Source of the DNA: Streptomyces sp. NBC_01478
GTDB lineage: Bacteria > Actinomycetota > Actinomycetes > Streptomycetales > Streptomycetaceae
Direction: 5' to 3'
NCBI RefSeq assembly: GCF_036227225.1
Contig: NZ_CP109444.1
Span: 8,475,501-8,539,500, forward strand
DNA: 64,000 bases
Shown piece after piece: positions 53,577 through 63,059 of this stretch. Each line of letters starts with the position of its first letter. Positions within the stretch are counted from its first letter, which is position 1. A program made the translations under genes and the position numbers. The notes under the pieces are model-generated. The model was not told where the DNA came from. It saw only the letters and a program-made list of their open reading frames with translations, and searched no databases.

Positions 53577-56471
53577 ATGACAGAGACGGCGAGCGGTCCG
53601 GCACGAGGTTCCCGCGCGAAGGGCACCAAGGCCACCAAGGGACTGCGCATCGAGCGTATTCACACCACCCCTGGCGTGCATCCGTACGACGAGGTGGAGT
53701 GGGAGCGTCGTGACGTCGTCATGACCAACTGGCGCGACGGCTCGGTCAATTTCGAGCAGCGTGGCGTCGAGTTCCCCGCCGAGTGGGCGGTGAACGCGGT
53801 CAACATCGTCACCAGCAAGTACTTCCGCGGCGCTGTGGGCACCCCGCAGCGCGAGGTGAGCCTCAAGCAGCTCATCGACCGCATCGTGAAGACGTATCGG
53901 AAGGCCGGCGAGGACCACAAGTACTTCGCCTCGCCCGCCGACGCCGAGATCTTCGAGCACGAGCTGGCGTACGCCCTCCTGCACCAGGTCTTCAGCTTCA
54001 ACAGCCCCGTCTGGTTCAACGTCGGGACCCCGCAGCCCCAGCAGGTCTCGGCCTGCTTCATCCTGGCCGTCGACGACTCCATGGAGTCGATCCTCGACTG
54101 GTACAAGGAAGAGGGCATGATCTTCAAGGGCGGTTCCGGCGCCGGCCTGAACCTGTCCCGCATCCGCTCCTCCAAGGAGCTGCTCTCCTCCGGTGGCAAC
54201 GCCTCCGGTCCGGTCTCCTTCATGCGCGGCGCCGACGCCTCCGCGGGCACCATCAAGTCCGGTGGCGCCACCCGCCGCGCGGCCAAGATGGTCATCCTGG
54301 ACGTCGACCACCCCGACATCGAGGACTTCATCCAGACCAAGGTCAAGGAAGAAGAGAAGATCCGCGCGCTGCGTGACGCGGGCTTCGACATGGACCTCGG
54401 CGGCGACGACATCACGTCGGTGCAGTACCAGAACGCCAACAACTCGGTCCGAGTGAACGACACGTTCATGAAGGCCGTCGAGAACGGCGACAAGTTCGGC
54501 CTGACGTCCCGTATGACCGGCGAGGTCATCGAGGAGGTCGACGCCAAGGAGCTCTTCCGCAAGATGGCCGAGGCCGCCTGGGCCTGCGCCGACCCGGGCA
54601 TCCAGTACGACGACACCATCAACCAGTGGCACACGTGCCCGGAGTCCGGCCGTATCAACGGCTCGAACCCGTGCAGCGAGTACATGCACCTGGACAACAC
54701 GTCGTGCAACCTCGCCTCGCTGAACCTGATGAAGTTCCTGAAGGACGACGGCAAGGGCCACCAGTCCTTCGAGGTCGAGCGCTTCGCCAAGGTCGTCGAG
54801 CTCGTCATCACCGCGATGGACATCTCCATCTGCTTCGCGGACTTCCCGACGCAGAAGATCGGCGAGAACACGCGCGCGTTCCGCCAGCTCGGCATCGGCT
54901 ACGCCAACCTCGGCGCCCTGCTGATGGCGACCGGCCACGCGTACGACTCCGACGGCGGCCGTGCCCTCGCGGGTGCCATCACCTCCCTGATGACCGGCAC
55001 GTCGTACAAGCGTTCCGCCGAACTCGCCGCGGTCGTCGGCCCGTACGACGGCTACGCCCGCAACGAGCAGCCGCACCTGCGTGTCATGAAGCAGCACGCC
55101 GACGCCAACGCCGTGGCCCCGCGCGCGGACGACCTGGACACGCCCATCTGGGCCGCGGCCACGGAGTCCTGGCAGGACGTGCTGCACCTCGGCGAGAAGA
55201 ACGGTTTCCGTAACTCGCAGGCGTCCGTCATCGCCCCGACCGGCACCATCGGTCTCGCGATGTCCTGCGACACCACCGGACTTGAGCCCGACCTCGCCCT
55301 GGTCAAGTTCAAGAAGCTGGTCGGCGGCGGCTCGATGCAGATCGTCAACGGCACCGTCCCGCAGGCCCTGCGTCGCATGGGCTACCAGGAGGAGCAGATC
55401 GAGGCGATCGTCGCCCACATCGCCGACAACGGCAATGTGATCGACGCCCCGGGCCTCAAGCAGGAGCACTACGAGGTGTTCGACTGCGCCATGGGCGAGC
55501 GTTCCATCTCCGCGATGGGCCACGTGCGCATGATGGCCGCGATCCAGCCCTGGATCTCCGGCGCGCTCTCCAAGACGGTCAACCTGCCGGAGACGGCGAC
55601 CGTCGAGGACGTCGAAGAGGTCTACTTCGAGGCGTGGAAGCTGGGCGTCAAGGCGCTCGCGATCTACCGCGACAACTGCAAGGTCGGCCAGCCCCTCTCC
55701 GCCAAGACCAAGGAGAAGGAGAAGGTCGAGGTCACCGCCAAGGCCGAGGAGACCATCCGCACCGCGGTCGAGAAGGTCGTCGAGTACCGCCCCGTCCGCA
55801 AGCGTCTCCCCAAGGGCCGCCCGGGCATCACGACCTCCTTCACGGTCGGCGGCGCCGAGGGCTACATGACCGCCAACTCCTACCCGGACGACGGTCTCGG
55901 CGAGGTCTTCCTGAAGATGTCCAAGCAGGGCTCGACCCTCGCGGGCATGATGGACGCCTTCTCGATCGCCGTCTCCGTAGGCCTGCAGTACGGCGTGCCC
56001 CTGGAGACGTACGTCTCGAAGTTCACGAACATGCGCTTCGAGCCGGCCGGCATGACGGACGACCCGGACGTGCGGATGGCGCAGTCGATCGTCGACTACA
56101 TCTTCCGTCGCCTGGCGCTCGACTTCCTGCCCTTCGAGACGCGCTCCGCGCTCGGCATCCACTCCGCCGAGGAGCGTCAGCGTCACCTGGAGACCGGTTC
56201 GTACGAGCCGACGGAGGACGAGGTCGACGTAGAGGGCCTGGCCCAGTCGGCGCCGCTCGCCCAGGAGTTGAAGGCCGTGGCCCCGCCGAAGGCCGTGGCC
56301 GAGGCGCCCAAGCCCGCTCCGCAGCAGGCGCACACCAGCGCCGAACTGGTGGAGATGCAGCTCGGCATCCAGGCCGACGCCCCGCTGTGCTTCTCCTGCG
56401 GTACGAAGATGCAGCGGGCCGGTTCCTGCTACATCTGCGAGGGGTGCGGCTCGACCAGCGGATGTAGCTGA
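53577..56471 (+). CDS. nrdJ: Adenosylcobalamin-dependent (class II) ribonucleotide reductase NrdJ
   Basis: A 964-residue enzyme from ATG 53577 (GAGGGAGG upstream). Active-site stretches: FNSPVWFNVG, FKGGSGAGLNLSRIRSSKE, NPCSEYMHLDNTSCNLASLNL, and IAPTGTIG near the radical region. The C-terminus has a redox/zinc ending (CFSCGTKMQRAGSCYICEGCGSTSGCS, given here as CxxC repeats). It reduces ribonucleotides to deoxyribonucleotides using vitamin B12 coenzyme, oxygen independently. Together with nrdR it is controlled by the upstream boxes. Confidence 0.96.
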   Translation: MTETASGPARGSRAKGTKATKGLRIERIHTTPGVHPYDEVEWERRDVVMTNWRDGSVNFEQRGVEFPAEWAVNAVNIVTSKYFRGAVGTPQREVSLKQLIDRIVKTYRKAGEDHKYFASPADAEIFEHELAYALLHQVFSFNSPVWFNVGTPQPQQVSACFILAVDDSMESILDWYKEEGMIFKGGSGAGLNLSRIRSSKELLSSGGNASGPVSFMRGADASAGTIKSGGATRRAAKMVILDVDHPDIEDFIQTKVKEEEKIRALRDAGFDMDLGGDDITSVQYQNANNSVRVNDTFMKAVENGDKFGLTSRMTGEVIEEVDAKELFRKMAEAAWACADPGIQYDDTINQWHTCPESGRINGSNPCSEYMHLDNTSCNLASLNLMKFLKDDGKGHQSFEVERFAKVVELVITAMDISICFADFPTQKIGENTRAFRQLGIGYANLGALLMATGHAYDSDGGRALAGAITSLMTGTSYKRSAELAAVVGPYDGYARNEQPHLRVMKQHADANAVAPRADDLDTPIWAAATESWQDVLHLGEKNGFRNSQASVIAPTGTIGLAMSCDTTGLEPDLALVKFKKLVGGGSMQIVNGTVPQALRRMGYQEEQIEAIVAHIADNGNVIDAPGLKQEHYEVFDCAMGERSISAMGHVRMMAAIQPWISGALSKTVNLPETATVEDVEEVYFEAWKLGVKALAIYRDNCKVGQPLSAKTKEKEKVEVTAKAEETIRTAVEKVVEYRPVRKRLPKGRPGITTSFTVGGAEGYMTANSYPDDGLGEVFLKMSKQGSTLAGMMDAFSIAVSVGLQYGVPLETYVSKFTNMRFEPAGMTDDPDVRMAQSIVDYIFRRLALDFLPFETRSALGIHSAEERQRHLETGSYEPTEDEVDVEGLAQSAPLAQELKAVAPPKAVAEAPKPAPQQAHTSAELVEMQLGIQADAPLCFSCGTKMQRAGSCYICEGCGSTSGCS

Positions 56472-56641
56472 GTCAGGGCATCTGCCTGAGGTGAACTAGC
56501 AGGTCAGGGCGGTGGAGTCGGAATTCCGGCTTCGCCGCCCTCGGCGTTTCCCGGCCCCGGGCGAATCCGGTTTCCCAGTGGAACGATCAGCGGTTAATCT
56601 CCCTCAGCGCGCACAGTGTGCGCACAGGGGAGGGTGGGGGC

Positions 56642-57337
56642 ATGAGCGACGATTCCGTCGAGCCCGAAAGAGGTATGGGGGCGGGGGCCCAGGCGGTCGC
56701 GGCGGTGGTGCTGGTCGGGGGTGTCGTGGGCGGCATGTGGGGACTTGGGGAAGTCCTGCCGAAGACGACGTCACAGGACAGCAAACCGGCGACCTGCTCG
56801 GCGAGCACGGACAAGACACTGCCGGCGCGGTACGCCTCACCGAAGGCGCTCTGTACGGCGCTGAACCGCGCGGACCTTCCGGTGCTCCTGGGGACTCCGG
56901 ACGAACACGCGGAGAGCGCCTCGGGCAGTGCGGGCTGGATGACGCTCGCGGGGGGCACCAAGATCGCCAGCCCCGAGGCAGACGTGGACCTGGAGACCTA
57001 TTCGGTGCGGCTGTCGGCGTCCTACGACGACATTCCCATCACCGAGGCGGCCCGCTACGTGGACTCGACCTCGCAGGTGAAGACGGTCCTGGGGCACCCG
57101 GCGGTCCTCTACTCGGACCGGACGATCGCCATCAGCTTCAGTCTCGGCGGGGGCAAGGCCAGTACGGGCCCCGGGGGCATCGCCCGCAGCCTGCTGGTCT
57201 CCACGAGCGCGAAGGACGGGGGCGACTCCTTCGAGATATCCATCTGGCGGCAGGACGACGTGCCACCGGATGACGAGGCGCTGTTCCGCATCGCCGAGGA
57301 GGTGCTGCCGACGGTCCCGGGCTGGACCGCCGGCTGA
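56642..57337 (+). CDS. DUF6215-like single-pass membrane protein
   Basis: A 231-residue protein from ATG 56642 (MSDDSVEPERGMGAG). One N-terminal transmembrane helix (AQAVAAVVLVGGVVGGMWGLGEVL) and an extracytoplasmic domain that contains CSASTDKTLPARYASPKALCTALNRADLPVLLGTP. Two cysteines could pair. This matches my recollection of DUF6215, a Streptomyces-rich family without known function. It converges with terD, sharing an overlapping hairpin. Confidence 0.68.
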   Translation: MSDDSVEPERGMGAGAQAVAAVVLVGGVVGGMWGLGEVLPKTTSQDSKPATCSASTDKTLPARYASPKALCTALNRADLPVLLGTPDEHAESASGSAGWMTLAGGTKIASPEADVDLETYSVRLSASYDDIPITEAARYVDSTSQVKTVLGHPAVLYSDRTIAISFSLGGGKASTGPGGIARSLLVSTSAKDGGDSFEISIWRQDDVPPDDEALFRIAEEVLPTVPGWTAG

Positions 57338-57348
57338 CGCGCCGTCCC

Positions 57349-57378
57349 GATGGGCAGGGCTGCTACGCCTTGCCCATC
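57349..57378. terminator. Bidirectional terminator between DUF6215 and TerD genes
   Basis: An 11-bp stem (57349-57359 with 57368-57378, one G-U pair), 8-nt loop; it overlaps the last codons of the TerD gene. Confidence 0.65.
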
Positions 57379-57887
57379 GTCCTGGTGAAGGTCGCGGGAT
57401 CGTCCTCGAAGCCCCGGATGCCGGGATGGAAGTCCCAGCCTCCGGACTCGTCCCGGACGAACTCCCCGACCGTCGCCGCCGTCGCACCGAGGACGTCACC
57501 GAAGTCGTGCTCGGTGAGGACGGTGTACCCCTCGCGGATCCGCAGCTTCGGGTTGAGGACGTTGACGAACGTGCGGTGGGCGGCACGCTGTTGGATGACG
57601 ACGCCGACCACCACGCGCGCGTACCGGTCGGCGAGCCGGTCCAGCTCCAGCGTCATGACCTCGTCCCAGCCGAAGCCCTTGCCGTCCTTGCTGTCCCGGT
57701 TGAGATAGATGGTGCCGTCGGGGGAGCGGCTGTCGAAGTGCACCGCATACGCGGGAGCGCCGTGCGGATCACCCGCCACATAGGTGGTGGCGACGATGTC
57801 CAGATCGACGGGCGGCTGCCCGGTGGGACTCGGATCCCACTGGAGCCCGACTTCGGCCTTGCGGATCCCCTTGCTGAGGCCGTTCAC
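57363..57887 (-). CDS. TerD family protein
   Basis: A 174-residue protein; GTG 57887 has GGAAGGGG 7 nt upstream, so I reject the longer frame to 57965. TerD hallmarks are VGLQWDPSPTGQPPVDLDIVATTY (the calcium-binding Asp-rich turn), SKDGKGFGWDEVMTLELDRLADRYARVVVGVVIQQ and FVNVLNPKLRI. TerD/CABP proteins bind Ca2+ and are tied to tellurite, phage and stress responses, and to development in streptomycetes. It is a solitary copy with no ter operon neighbours. Confidence 0.85.
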   Translation of the reverse strand: MNGLSKGIRKAEVGLQWDPSPTGQPPVDLDIVATTYVAGDPHGAPAYAVHFDSRSPDGTIYLNRDSKDGKGFGWDEVMTLELDRLADRYARVVVGVVIQQRAAHRTFVNVLNPKLRIREGYTVLTEHDFGDVLGATAATVGEFVRDESGGWDFHPGIRGFEDDPATFTRTMGKA

Positions 57888-58042
57888 CACAGTTCCCCTT
57901 CCCCGTTCGCCTTGATCGCGTGCCCCAACTGCTGGGCAATCAGCGTTCGTTGTCCATCGTGCCACGCGCGCGGGGGCGTGTGCGCCGACGATCTCCGCCG
58001 GAGCGTGACCGGCGCCACGCTCCGTGGCCTTACGATGGCGCG

Positions 58043-58648
58043 GTGCTGGTCAAGTGGATTCGCTGCACCGTGGTGGACCGCCGCGGCTTCGAGCGCGGGC
58101 AGCGAAAGTGGGCGGGGCTTCTGGGGGAGCCGGGATTTCGGGGACAGGGGGGAGGCTGGAGCAGAGCGCGGCCAGGAGTGGCGCACATTTTCGCGTTCTG
58201 GGAAAGCCGTGCCTTCTACGACTCGTTCATGGCCCGATCACATGACCGACTGGCCTCGTCTCAGGCGGGCACCTTCAAGGACGCCCAGGTCAAGCTGTTC
58301 GACCATCGCTTCGACGTGAAGACAGGTTTCGAGCCGCGCTTCACCGATGCCGACCTGGTGCGGGTGGCCCTGTGCCGAGTCCACGAGGAGCGCGCCGAAC
58401 ACTTCACGCTGATGCAGGAGAAGGTCTGGAACCCGGCGATGGCCGGTTCCCCCGGCATGCTCCGGGGGCTCTTCGGCGAGGCACCGGAACACGAGTTCAT
58501 GGTGCTGTCGATGTGGCACTCGGCCGCCGAGCACGGCAAGTACCGCACCGAACGGGTGGAGCGGCTCGCACTGAGGGCCCAGATCGAGGCGGACATCGTG
58601 TCGCTCACGGGGGACATCGTGCAGTTGGAACCGAGCTGGATAGTTTGA
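58043..58648 (+). CDS. YdbC/DUF4937 family protein
   Basis: A 201-residue protein beginning VLVKWIRCTVVDRRGFERGQRKWAGL at GTG 58043. Two ferredoxin-like ABM repeats (FAFWESRAFYDSFMARSHDRLA and later LSMWHSAAEHGKYRTERVERL) resemble the YdbC antibiotic-monooxygenase-like family. No catalytic residues are known for the group; it may bind a small hydrophobic ligand. It is divergent from terD by 155 nt. Confidence 0.7.
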   Translation: MLVKWIRCTVVDRRGFERGQRKWAGLLGEPGFRGQGGGWSRARPGVAHIFAFWESRAFYDSFMARSHDRLASSQAGTFKDAQVKLFDHRFDVKTGFEPRFTDADLVRVALCRVHEERAEHFTLMQEKVWNPAMAGSPGMLRGLFGEAPEHEFMVLSMWHSAAEHGKYRTERVERLALRAQIEADIVSLTGDIVQLEPSWIV

Positions 58649-58788
58649 AATCCAGACTGACGTCATCGACGTCCCGGTGCGTGAATCGTGCGCCCCTATG
58701 TGGCTCATCGGGCAGAATTCGTGTGACCTACGCCGTATGGAGCCCGTACGACTGCTCGATATGCCGTCACTCGATCTAGGGTTTTGGC

Positions 58789-59448
58789 ATGGCACGACCA
58801 CGGCGCATCGTCCTTGTCCGGCACGGCGAGTCAACGGGCAATGTTGATGACACCGTCTACGAGCGTGAACCCGACCATTCCCTGGCGCTGACCGACCAGG
58901 GTTGGCGGCAGGCTGAGGAGACCGGCAAACGGCTGCGGGAGGTCTTCGGCCGCGAGCGCATCAGCGTGTACGTCTCCCCGTACCGCCGTACGCACGAGAC
59001 CTTCCGCGCCTTCCACCTCGACCCCGACCTCGTCCGCGTACGCGAGGAACCCCGGCTGCGCGAGCAGGACTGGGGGAACTGGCAGGACCGGGACGACGTA
59101 CGCCTCCAGAAGGCGTACCGGGACGCGTACGGGCACTTCTTCTACCGCTTCGCCCAGGGCGAGTCCGGCGCCGACGTGTACGACCGCGTGGGCGGCTTCC
59201 TGGAGAGCCTGTACCGCAGCTTCGAGGCCCCCGACCACCCGCCGAACGTGCTCCTGGTGACCCACGGCCTGGCGATGCGGCTGTTCTGCATGCGCTGGTT
59301 CCACTGGACGGTCGCGGAGTTCGAGTCACTGTCGAATCCGGGGAACGCCGAGATGCGGATGCTCGTTCTGGGAGACGACGGCAGGTACGCGCTGGACCGG
59401 CCGTTCGACAGTTGGCGAGACCCGGAGCCGTACGGGATCAGTGGATAG
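58789..59448 (+). CDS. Histidine phosphatase (phosphoglycerate-mutase-like)
   Basis: A 219-residue protein. The catalytic RHG motif is LVRHGESTGNVDD near residue 11, a second Arg in SPYRRTHETF, and the late His in LLVTHGLAMRLF. The proton-donor Glu is probably in REEPRLREQDWGNWQ. Lacks the long insertions of cofactor-dependent glycolytic mutase, so it is a general phosphatase. The ADP-ribosylglycohydrolase gene follows 11 nt after its stop, likely co-transcribed. Confidence 0.88.
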   Translation: MARPRRIVLVRHGESTGNVDDTVYEREPDHSLALTDQGWRQAEETGKRLREVFGRERISVYVSPYRRTHETFRAFHLDPDLVRVREEPRLREQDWGNWQDRDDVRLQKAYRDAYGHFFYRFAQGESGADVYDRVGGFLESLYRSFEAPDHPPNVLLVTHGLAMRLFCMRWFHWTVAEFESLSNPGNAEMRMLVLGDDGRYALDRPFDSWRDPEPYGISG

Positions 59449-59459
59449 GGTGCGGAGCG

Positions 59460-60407
59460 ATGACCTCTGACTCCTCTCCCGACCATCCCGACCTCGACTC
59501 TTCAGATTCTCCCGGCTCTCCCGACGCGCGTCTGGGCCGAGCCCTGGCCAGCCTGCGGGGGCTGGCCGTGGGGGACGCGCTGGGCTCGCAGTTCTTCGTG
59601 CCCGCGAACCACCCGCTGCTCAAGCGCCGCGAACTGCCTCCGGCTCCTTGGCAGTGGACGGACGACACGGAGATGGCCGCCTCCGTGGTCGCCGTCCTGG
59701 CAGACCACCAACGCATCGACCAGGACGCCCTGGCGCATTCCTTCGCCCAGCACCACGACTTCGACCGCGGCTACGGCCCTGCGGTCAACCGACTCCTGCG
59801 CCTTGTCCGCGAAGGCGGTGACTGGCGCGAGCTGTCCGCCGCGCTCTTCAACGGTCAGGGGTCTTGGGGGAATGGTGCGGCGATGCGGATCGCGCCCCTG
59901 GGCGCCTGGTACGCGGACGACCCAGAGCAGGCCACCCACCAGGCGGAGATCTCCGCCTACCCCACACACCAGCACCGTGAGGCCGTCGTCGGCGCCATGG
60001 CCGTCGCCGCGGCCGCCGCGCTGGCCGCGGCCCCCGACGGCCCGCCCGGCCCCGAGGCACTCCTCGACGGCGTCATCGCACTCGTACCGAAGAGCGCGGT
60101 CGGCGCGGGCCTTCGGCGCGCCCGGGACATGCTCGACTACGCCGATCCGGGCACCGTCGCGGCCGTACTGGGCTGCGGACGCCGTACGTCCGCTCATGAC
60201 ACGGTCCCCTTCGCGCTCTGGTCGGCCGCGCGTGGCCTGGGCGACTACGAGGGGGCGTTCTGGGCCACCTCCCAAGTCGGCGGGGATGTGGACACCACCT
60301 GCGCGATCGTGGGCGGCGTGATCGCCGGCGGGAAGGCGGGGACGCCGCCCGCCGGGTGGGTGGAGCAGACGGAGGCGCTGCCGGGCTGGGTTCCGACGTC
60401 CGGCTGA
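59460..60407 (+). CDS. ADP-ribosylglycohydrolase family protein
   Basis: A 315-residue protein from ATG 59460. The bimetal site is built from WTDDTEMAASVVAVL (early Asp pair) and GGDVDTTCAIVGGVIAG (late Asp/Thr), the DraG signature; GLAVGDALGSQFF opens the domain. It removes ADP-ribose or a similar group from proteins or small molecules. Coupled to the phosphatase gene upstream. Confidence 0.9.
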   Translation: MTSDSSPDHPDLDSSDSPGSPDARLGRALASLRGLAVGDALGSQFFVPANHPLLKRRELPPAPWQWTDDTEMAASVVAVLADHQRIDQDALAHSFAQHHDFDRGYGPAVNRLLRLVREGGDWRELSAALFNGQGSWGNGAAMRIAPLGAWYADDPEQATHQAEISAYPTHQHREAVVGAMAVAAAAALAAAPDGPPGPEALLDGVIALVPKSAVGAGLRRARDMLDYADPGTVAAVLGCGRRTSAHDTVPFALWSAARGLGDYEGAFWATSQVGGDVDTTCAIVGGVIAGGKAGTPPAGWVEQTEALPGWVPTSG

Positions 60408-60589
60408 AGCCTCCAACTCCTCGCCCGGTCAGCGCCTCCGCACGCGACTGAAACTCTCTGTGCCCGTCGGGAACTCTCCGTGACCGCCCGGCCGTTGTCC
60501 TGGCAGCCGCTGTGTGACACATGAGTCCACACGGCAGACAGGACACGGCAGTTGCAGGGGGTGGTCATGAGGTCTTCGTCGTTGCCGGT

Positions 60590-60616
60590 CGGCCGGGTCC
60601 CGACCGGGCCCGGCCG
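60590..60616 (-). terminator. Terminator of the chromosomal MFS gene
   Basis: CGGCCGGG (60590-60597) pairs with CCCGGCCG (60609-60616), immediately after the MFS stop on the minus strand. Confidence 0.55.
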
Positions 60617-60617
60617 G

Positions 60618-62165
60618 TCAGCCGATCCCCGGACCCGCCGTGCCCGCGAGGGCGTCGAGATCGCTCTTGCGGACCCGGATCACCAACCAGGCGGTGACCA
60701 GGGCGAGTACGGCCATCGCGGCGGCCGGGATGAAAGCCGTCGAGATGCCGTGCGCGAGCACCTCGTGCCCCCATGGCGCGGGCAACTGGTGTGTCTTGCC
60801 GAACTCGGCCTTCTGCTCTGCCGATCCGTGGGCGAGGAACTTCGGCAGTTGCTTCTTCGCCTCGTCCCTGCTGGCCGAGCCGAACACCGTGGTCAGGATG
60901 GACAGACCGAGCGAACCGCCCACCTGCTGCATGGCGTTGAGCAGCGCGGACGCCGCGCCTGCCTCGTGCGGGGCGACACCCGACACCGCGGTGATCGTCA
61001 GCGTCACGAAGTTCAGGCCCATGCCGAAGCCGAACACCAGCATGGGGCCGAGCACTCCGCCGACGTACGAACTGTCCGAGCTGATGAGGGTCTGCCAGGC
61101 CAGCCCGATCACCGCGAGGGCCGAGCCGACGAGCATGAACGGCCGTGGCCCGAACCTCGGCAGGAACTGCTGGGACAGCCCCGCGCCGGCCGCGATCACG
61201 ACCGTCACCGGCAGGAAGGCGAGACCCGCCTGGATCGGGCTGTACCCCAGCATGTTCTGCACGAAGAGCACGATGTAGAAGAACATGCCGAACATCGCGG
61301 CGGCCAGGCTCAGCATGATCACGTACGTGCCCGAGCGGTTGCGGTCGGCGAACATCCTCAGCGGGGTGATCGGCTCCTTGGCCCTGGACTCGATGATCAC
61401 GAAGCCCAGCAACAGGACGGCCGCCGCACCGAAGGACCCGATGGTCAGGCTGTCGCGCCACCCCTTGTCCGCCGCGCGGATGAAGCCGTACACGAGGGAG
61501 GCCATACCCGCCGTCGAGGTGAGCGCGCCCGCGATGTCGAACCGGCCGGTGTGCCGTTCGGACTCACTGATGTACAGCGGCGTGAGTACGGCGATCAGCA
61601 GGCCGATCGGCACATTGACGAAGAGCACCCAGCGCCAGTCGAGCCACTCGGTGAGCATGCCGCCCGCGAGCAGACCGATCGCGCCGCCACCCGCCGAGAC
61701 CGCGGCGAAGACTCCGAACGCCCTGTTCCGCTCCGGGCCTTCGGGGAACGTGGTGGTGATGAGCGCCAGCGAGGTGGGCGACGCGATCGCGCCACCCACG
61801 CCCTGCAGGACGCGCGCGGCCAGCAACTGCCATGGTTCCTGGGCGAGTCCGCCGAGCAGCGAGGCGAAGGTGAAGAGCAGGATGCCGGTGGTGAACACCC
61901 GGCGCCGACCGAGGATGTCGCCGGCCCGGCCGCCGAGAAGCAGCAGACCACCGAAGGTGAGCGTGTAGGCGCTGACGACCCACGTGAGGTCGGTGGTGCT
62001 GAAGCTGAGCGCGGCTTGAATGTGCGGGAGCGCGATGTTCACAATCGTCGCGTCGAGTACCACCATGAGTTGGCAGGCCGCGATGACCGCGAGCGCGATG
62101 CCGGGATGCCCCTCCCGGCGGGCCGCTCCTGGTTTTGGGTCCTGAATCAACTGAGAGGTCGTCAC
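60618..62165 (-). CDS. MFS drug efflux transporter, DHA2 family
   Basis: A 515-residue, 14-helix transporter. Motifs: VVLDATIVNIALPHIQ (D1), TWVVSAYTLTFGGLLLLGGRAGDILGRRRVF (A), RVLQGVGGAIASPTSLALI (C) and DWRWVLFVNVPIGL. It exports drugs or metabolites by proton antiport. It is divergent from a TetR gene with two identical palindromic operators between them. Distinct in sequence from the pump on the transposon. Confidence 0.9.
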   Translation of the reverse strand: MTTSQLIQDPKPGAARREGHPGIALAVIAACQLMVVLDATIVNIALPHIQAALSFSTTDLTWVVSAYTLTFGGLLLLGGRAGDILGRRRVFTTGILLFTFASLLGGLAQEPWQLLAARVLQGVGGAIASPTSLALITTTFPEGPERNRAFGVFAAVSAGGGAIGLLAGGMLTEWLDWRWVLFVNVPIGLLIAVLTPLYISESERHTGRFDIAGALTSTAGMASLVYGFIRAADKGWRDSLTIGSFGAAAVLLLGFVIIESRAKEPITPLRMFADRNRSGTYVIMLSLAAAMFGMFFYIVLFVQNMLGYSPIQAGLAFLPVTVVIAAGAGLSQQFLPRFGPRPFMLVGSALAVIGLAWQTLISSDSSYVGGVLGPMLVFGFGMGLNFVTLTITAVSGVAPHEAGAASALLNAMQQVGGSLGLSILTTVFGSASRDEAKKQLPKFLAHGSAEQKAEFGKTHQLPAPWGHEVLAHGISTAFIPAAAMAVLALVTAWLVIRVRKSDLDALAGTAGPGIG

Positions 62166-62188
62166 TATGGGTCCCCCATAAGTGTGTT

Positions 62189-62256
62189 AGTGAACGCTCG
62201 CGTTCACTGCCGCGTCAACGGTAGTGAGTCCCCAACAGTGAACGCAAGCGTTCACT
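62189..62256. promoter_or_regulatory. Two identical palindromic TetR operators
   Basis: AGTGAACGC-TC-GCGTTCACT at 62189-62208 and AGTGAACGC-AA-GCGTTCACT at 62237-62256; arms are identical, centres 48 bp apart. One lies 24 nt from the MFS start, the other nearer the TetR gene. Confidence 0.88.
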
Positions 62257-62353
62257 TAACTCGGCTTCGAGCGGCGCATCCCCCCGTCGCTGCCGAGTGA
62301 CGCATCCCCGATCCCCGGAATCCCCCATTCCACTGCTCGCTGGAGACACTCAG

Positions 62354-62977
62354 ATGGTTACTTCGGGCTGGACGGCCGCCCCCGCTCAGACGGCCTCCCT
62401 CCGCCGCCGCGGCGCCGTGCTCGAACGCGCGATCCTGGACGCCGCGCTGGAACAACTCAGCACGGTCGGATGGAACGCCCTCACGATGGAAGGCGTCGCT
62501 GCGGGCGCCCAGACGGGCAAAGCGGCGGTGTACCGGCGCTGGTCCTCGAAGGAGGACCTCGTCGCAGACGCGTTGCAGGCCGGACTGCCGCGTCTGGAGG
62601 AGGCACCCGACCTGGGAAATGTGCGCGAGGATCTGTTGGCGCTGTGCAGGCGGGCGCGCGACGCGATGTTCTCGCGCCCTGGATTCGCCCTCCGTGCGGT
62701 GATTCACGAATGCGACACCGTGCAGGCGGAGCGCTTCCACGGCGTGATCTTCGAAGGAGTCGTGGAACCGACGATCAAGATGCTCCGGGAGGCGATCAAC
62801 CGTGGAATAGAGCGAGGTGAGGTCCGCTCGGACGCGTCCAACAGCTATGTCTTCGATGCCATCCCGGCGATGATGATGTACCGCTCGAAGATGTGCGGCA
62901 GCGAATGGGGAGACCGCGACATCGAGGAAATGATCGACCAGTTGATGCTTCCGTTGCTCCGGCCGGGCAGTGCGTGA
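62354..62977 (+). CDS. TetR/AcrR-family regulator of the MFS pump
   Basis: A 207-residue regulator from ATG 62354 (GGAGA upstream). The HTH reads [50 protein letters not shown]. The C-terminal domain is of the TetR_C_11-like type. Divergence from the MFS gene with two operators between shows control of both. rnhB follows 82 nt downstream. Confidence 0.88.
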   Translation: MVTSGWTAAPAQTASLRRRGAVLERAILDAALEQLSTVGWNALTMEGVAAGAQTGKAAVYRRWSSKEDLVADALQAGLPRLEEAPDLGNVREDLLALCRRARDAMFSRPGFALRAVIHECDTVQAERFHGVIFEGVVEPTIKMLREAINRGIERGEVRSDASNSYVFDAIPAMMMYRSKMCGSEWGDRDIEEMIDQLMLPLLRPGSA

Positions 62978-63059
62978 ACCGGCTCGGAACGGTCCGGGAA
63001 GTGGGCTGGGGAAACCCGGGTGTCGCAAGGGGTTCCGGGCGGCGTACCCTGAGGGCGCC

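Noticed and set aside
52818..56333. A very long open frame (over 1,100 codons) on the minus strand opposite nrdR-nrdJ
   Set aside because: It is antisense to well-recognised genes, its composition is Val/Gly/Arg/Asp/His rich as expected from GC bias, and it matches no family.
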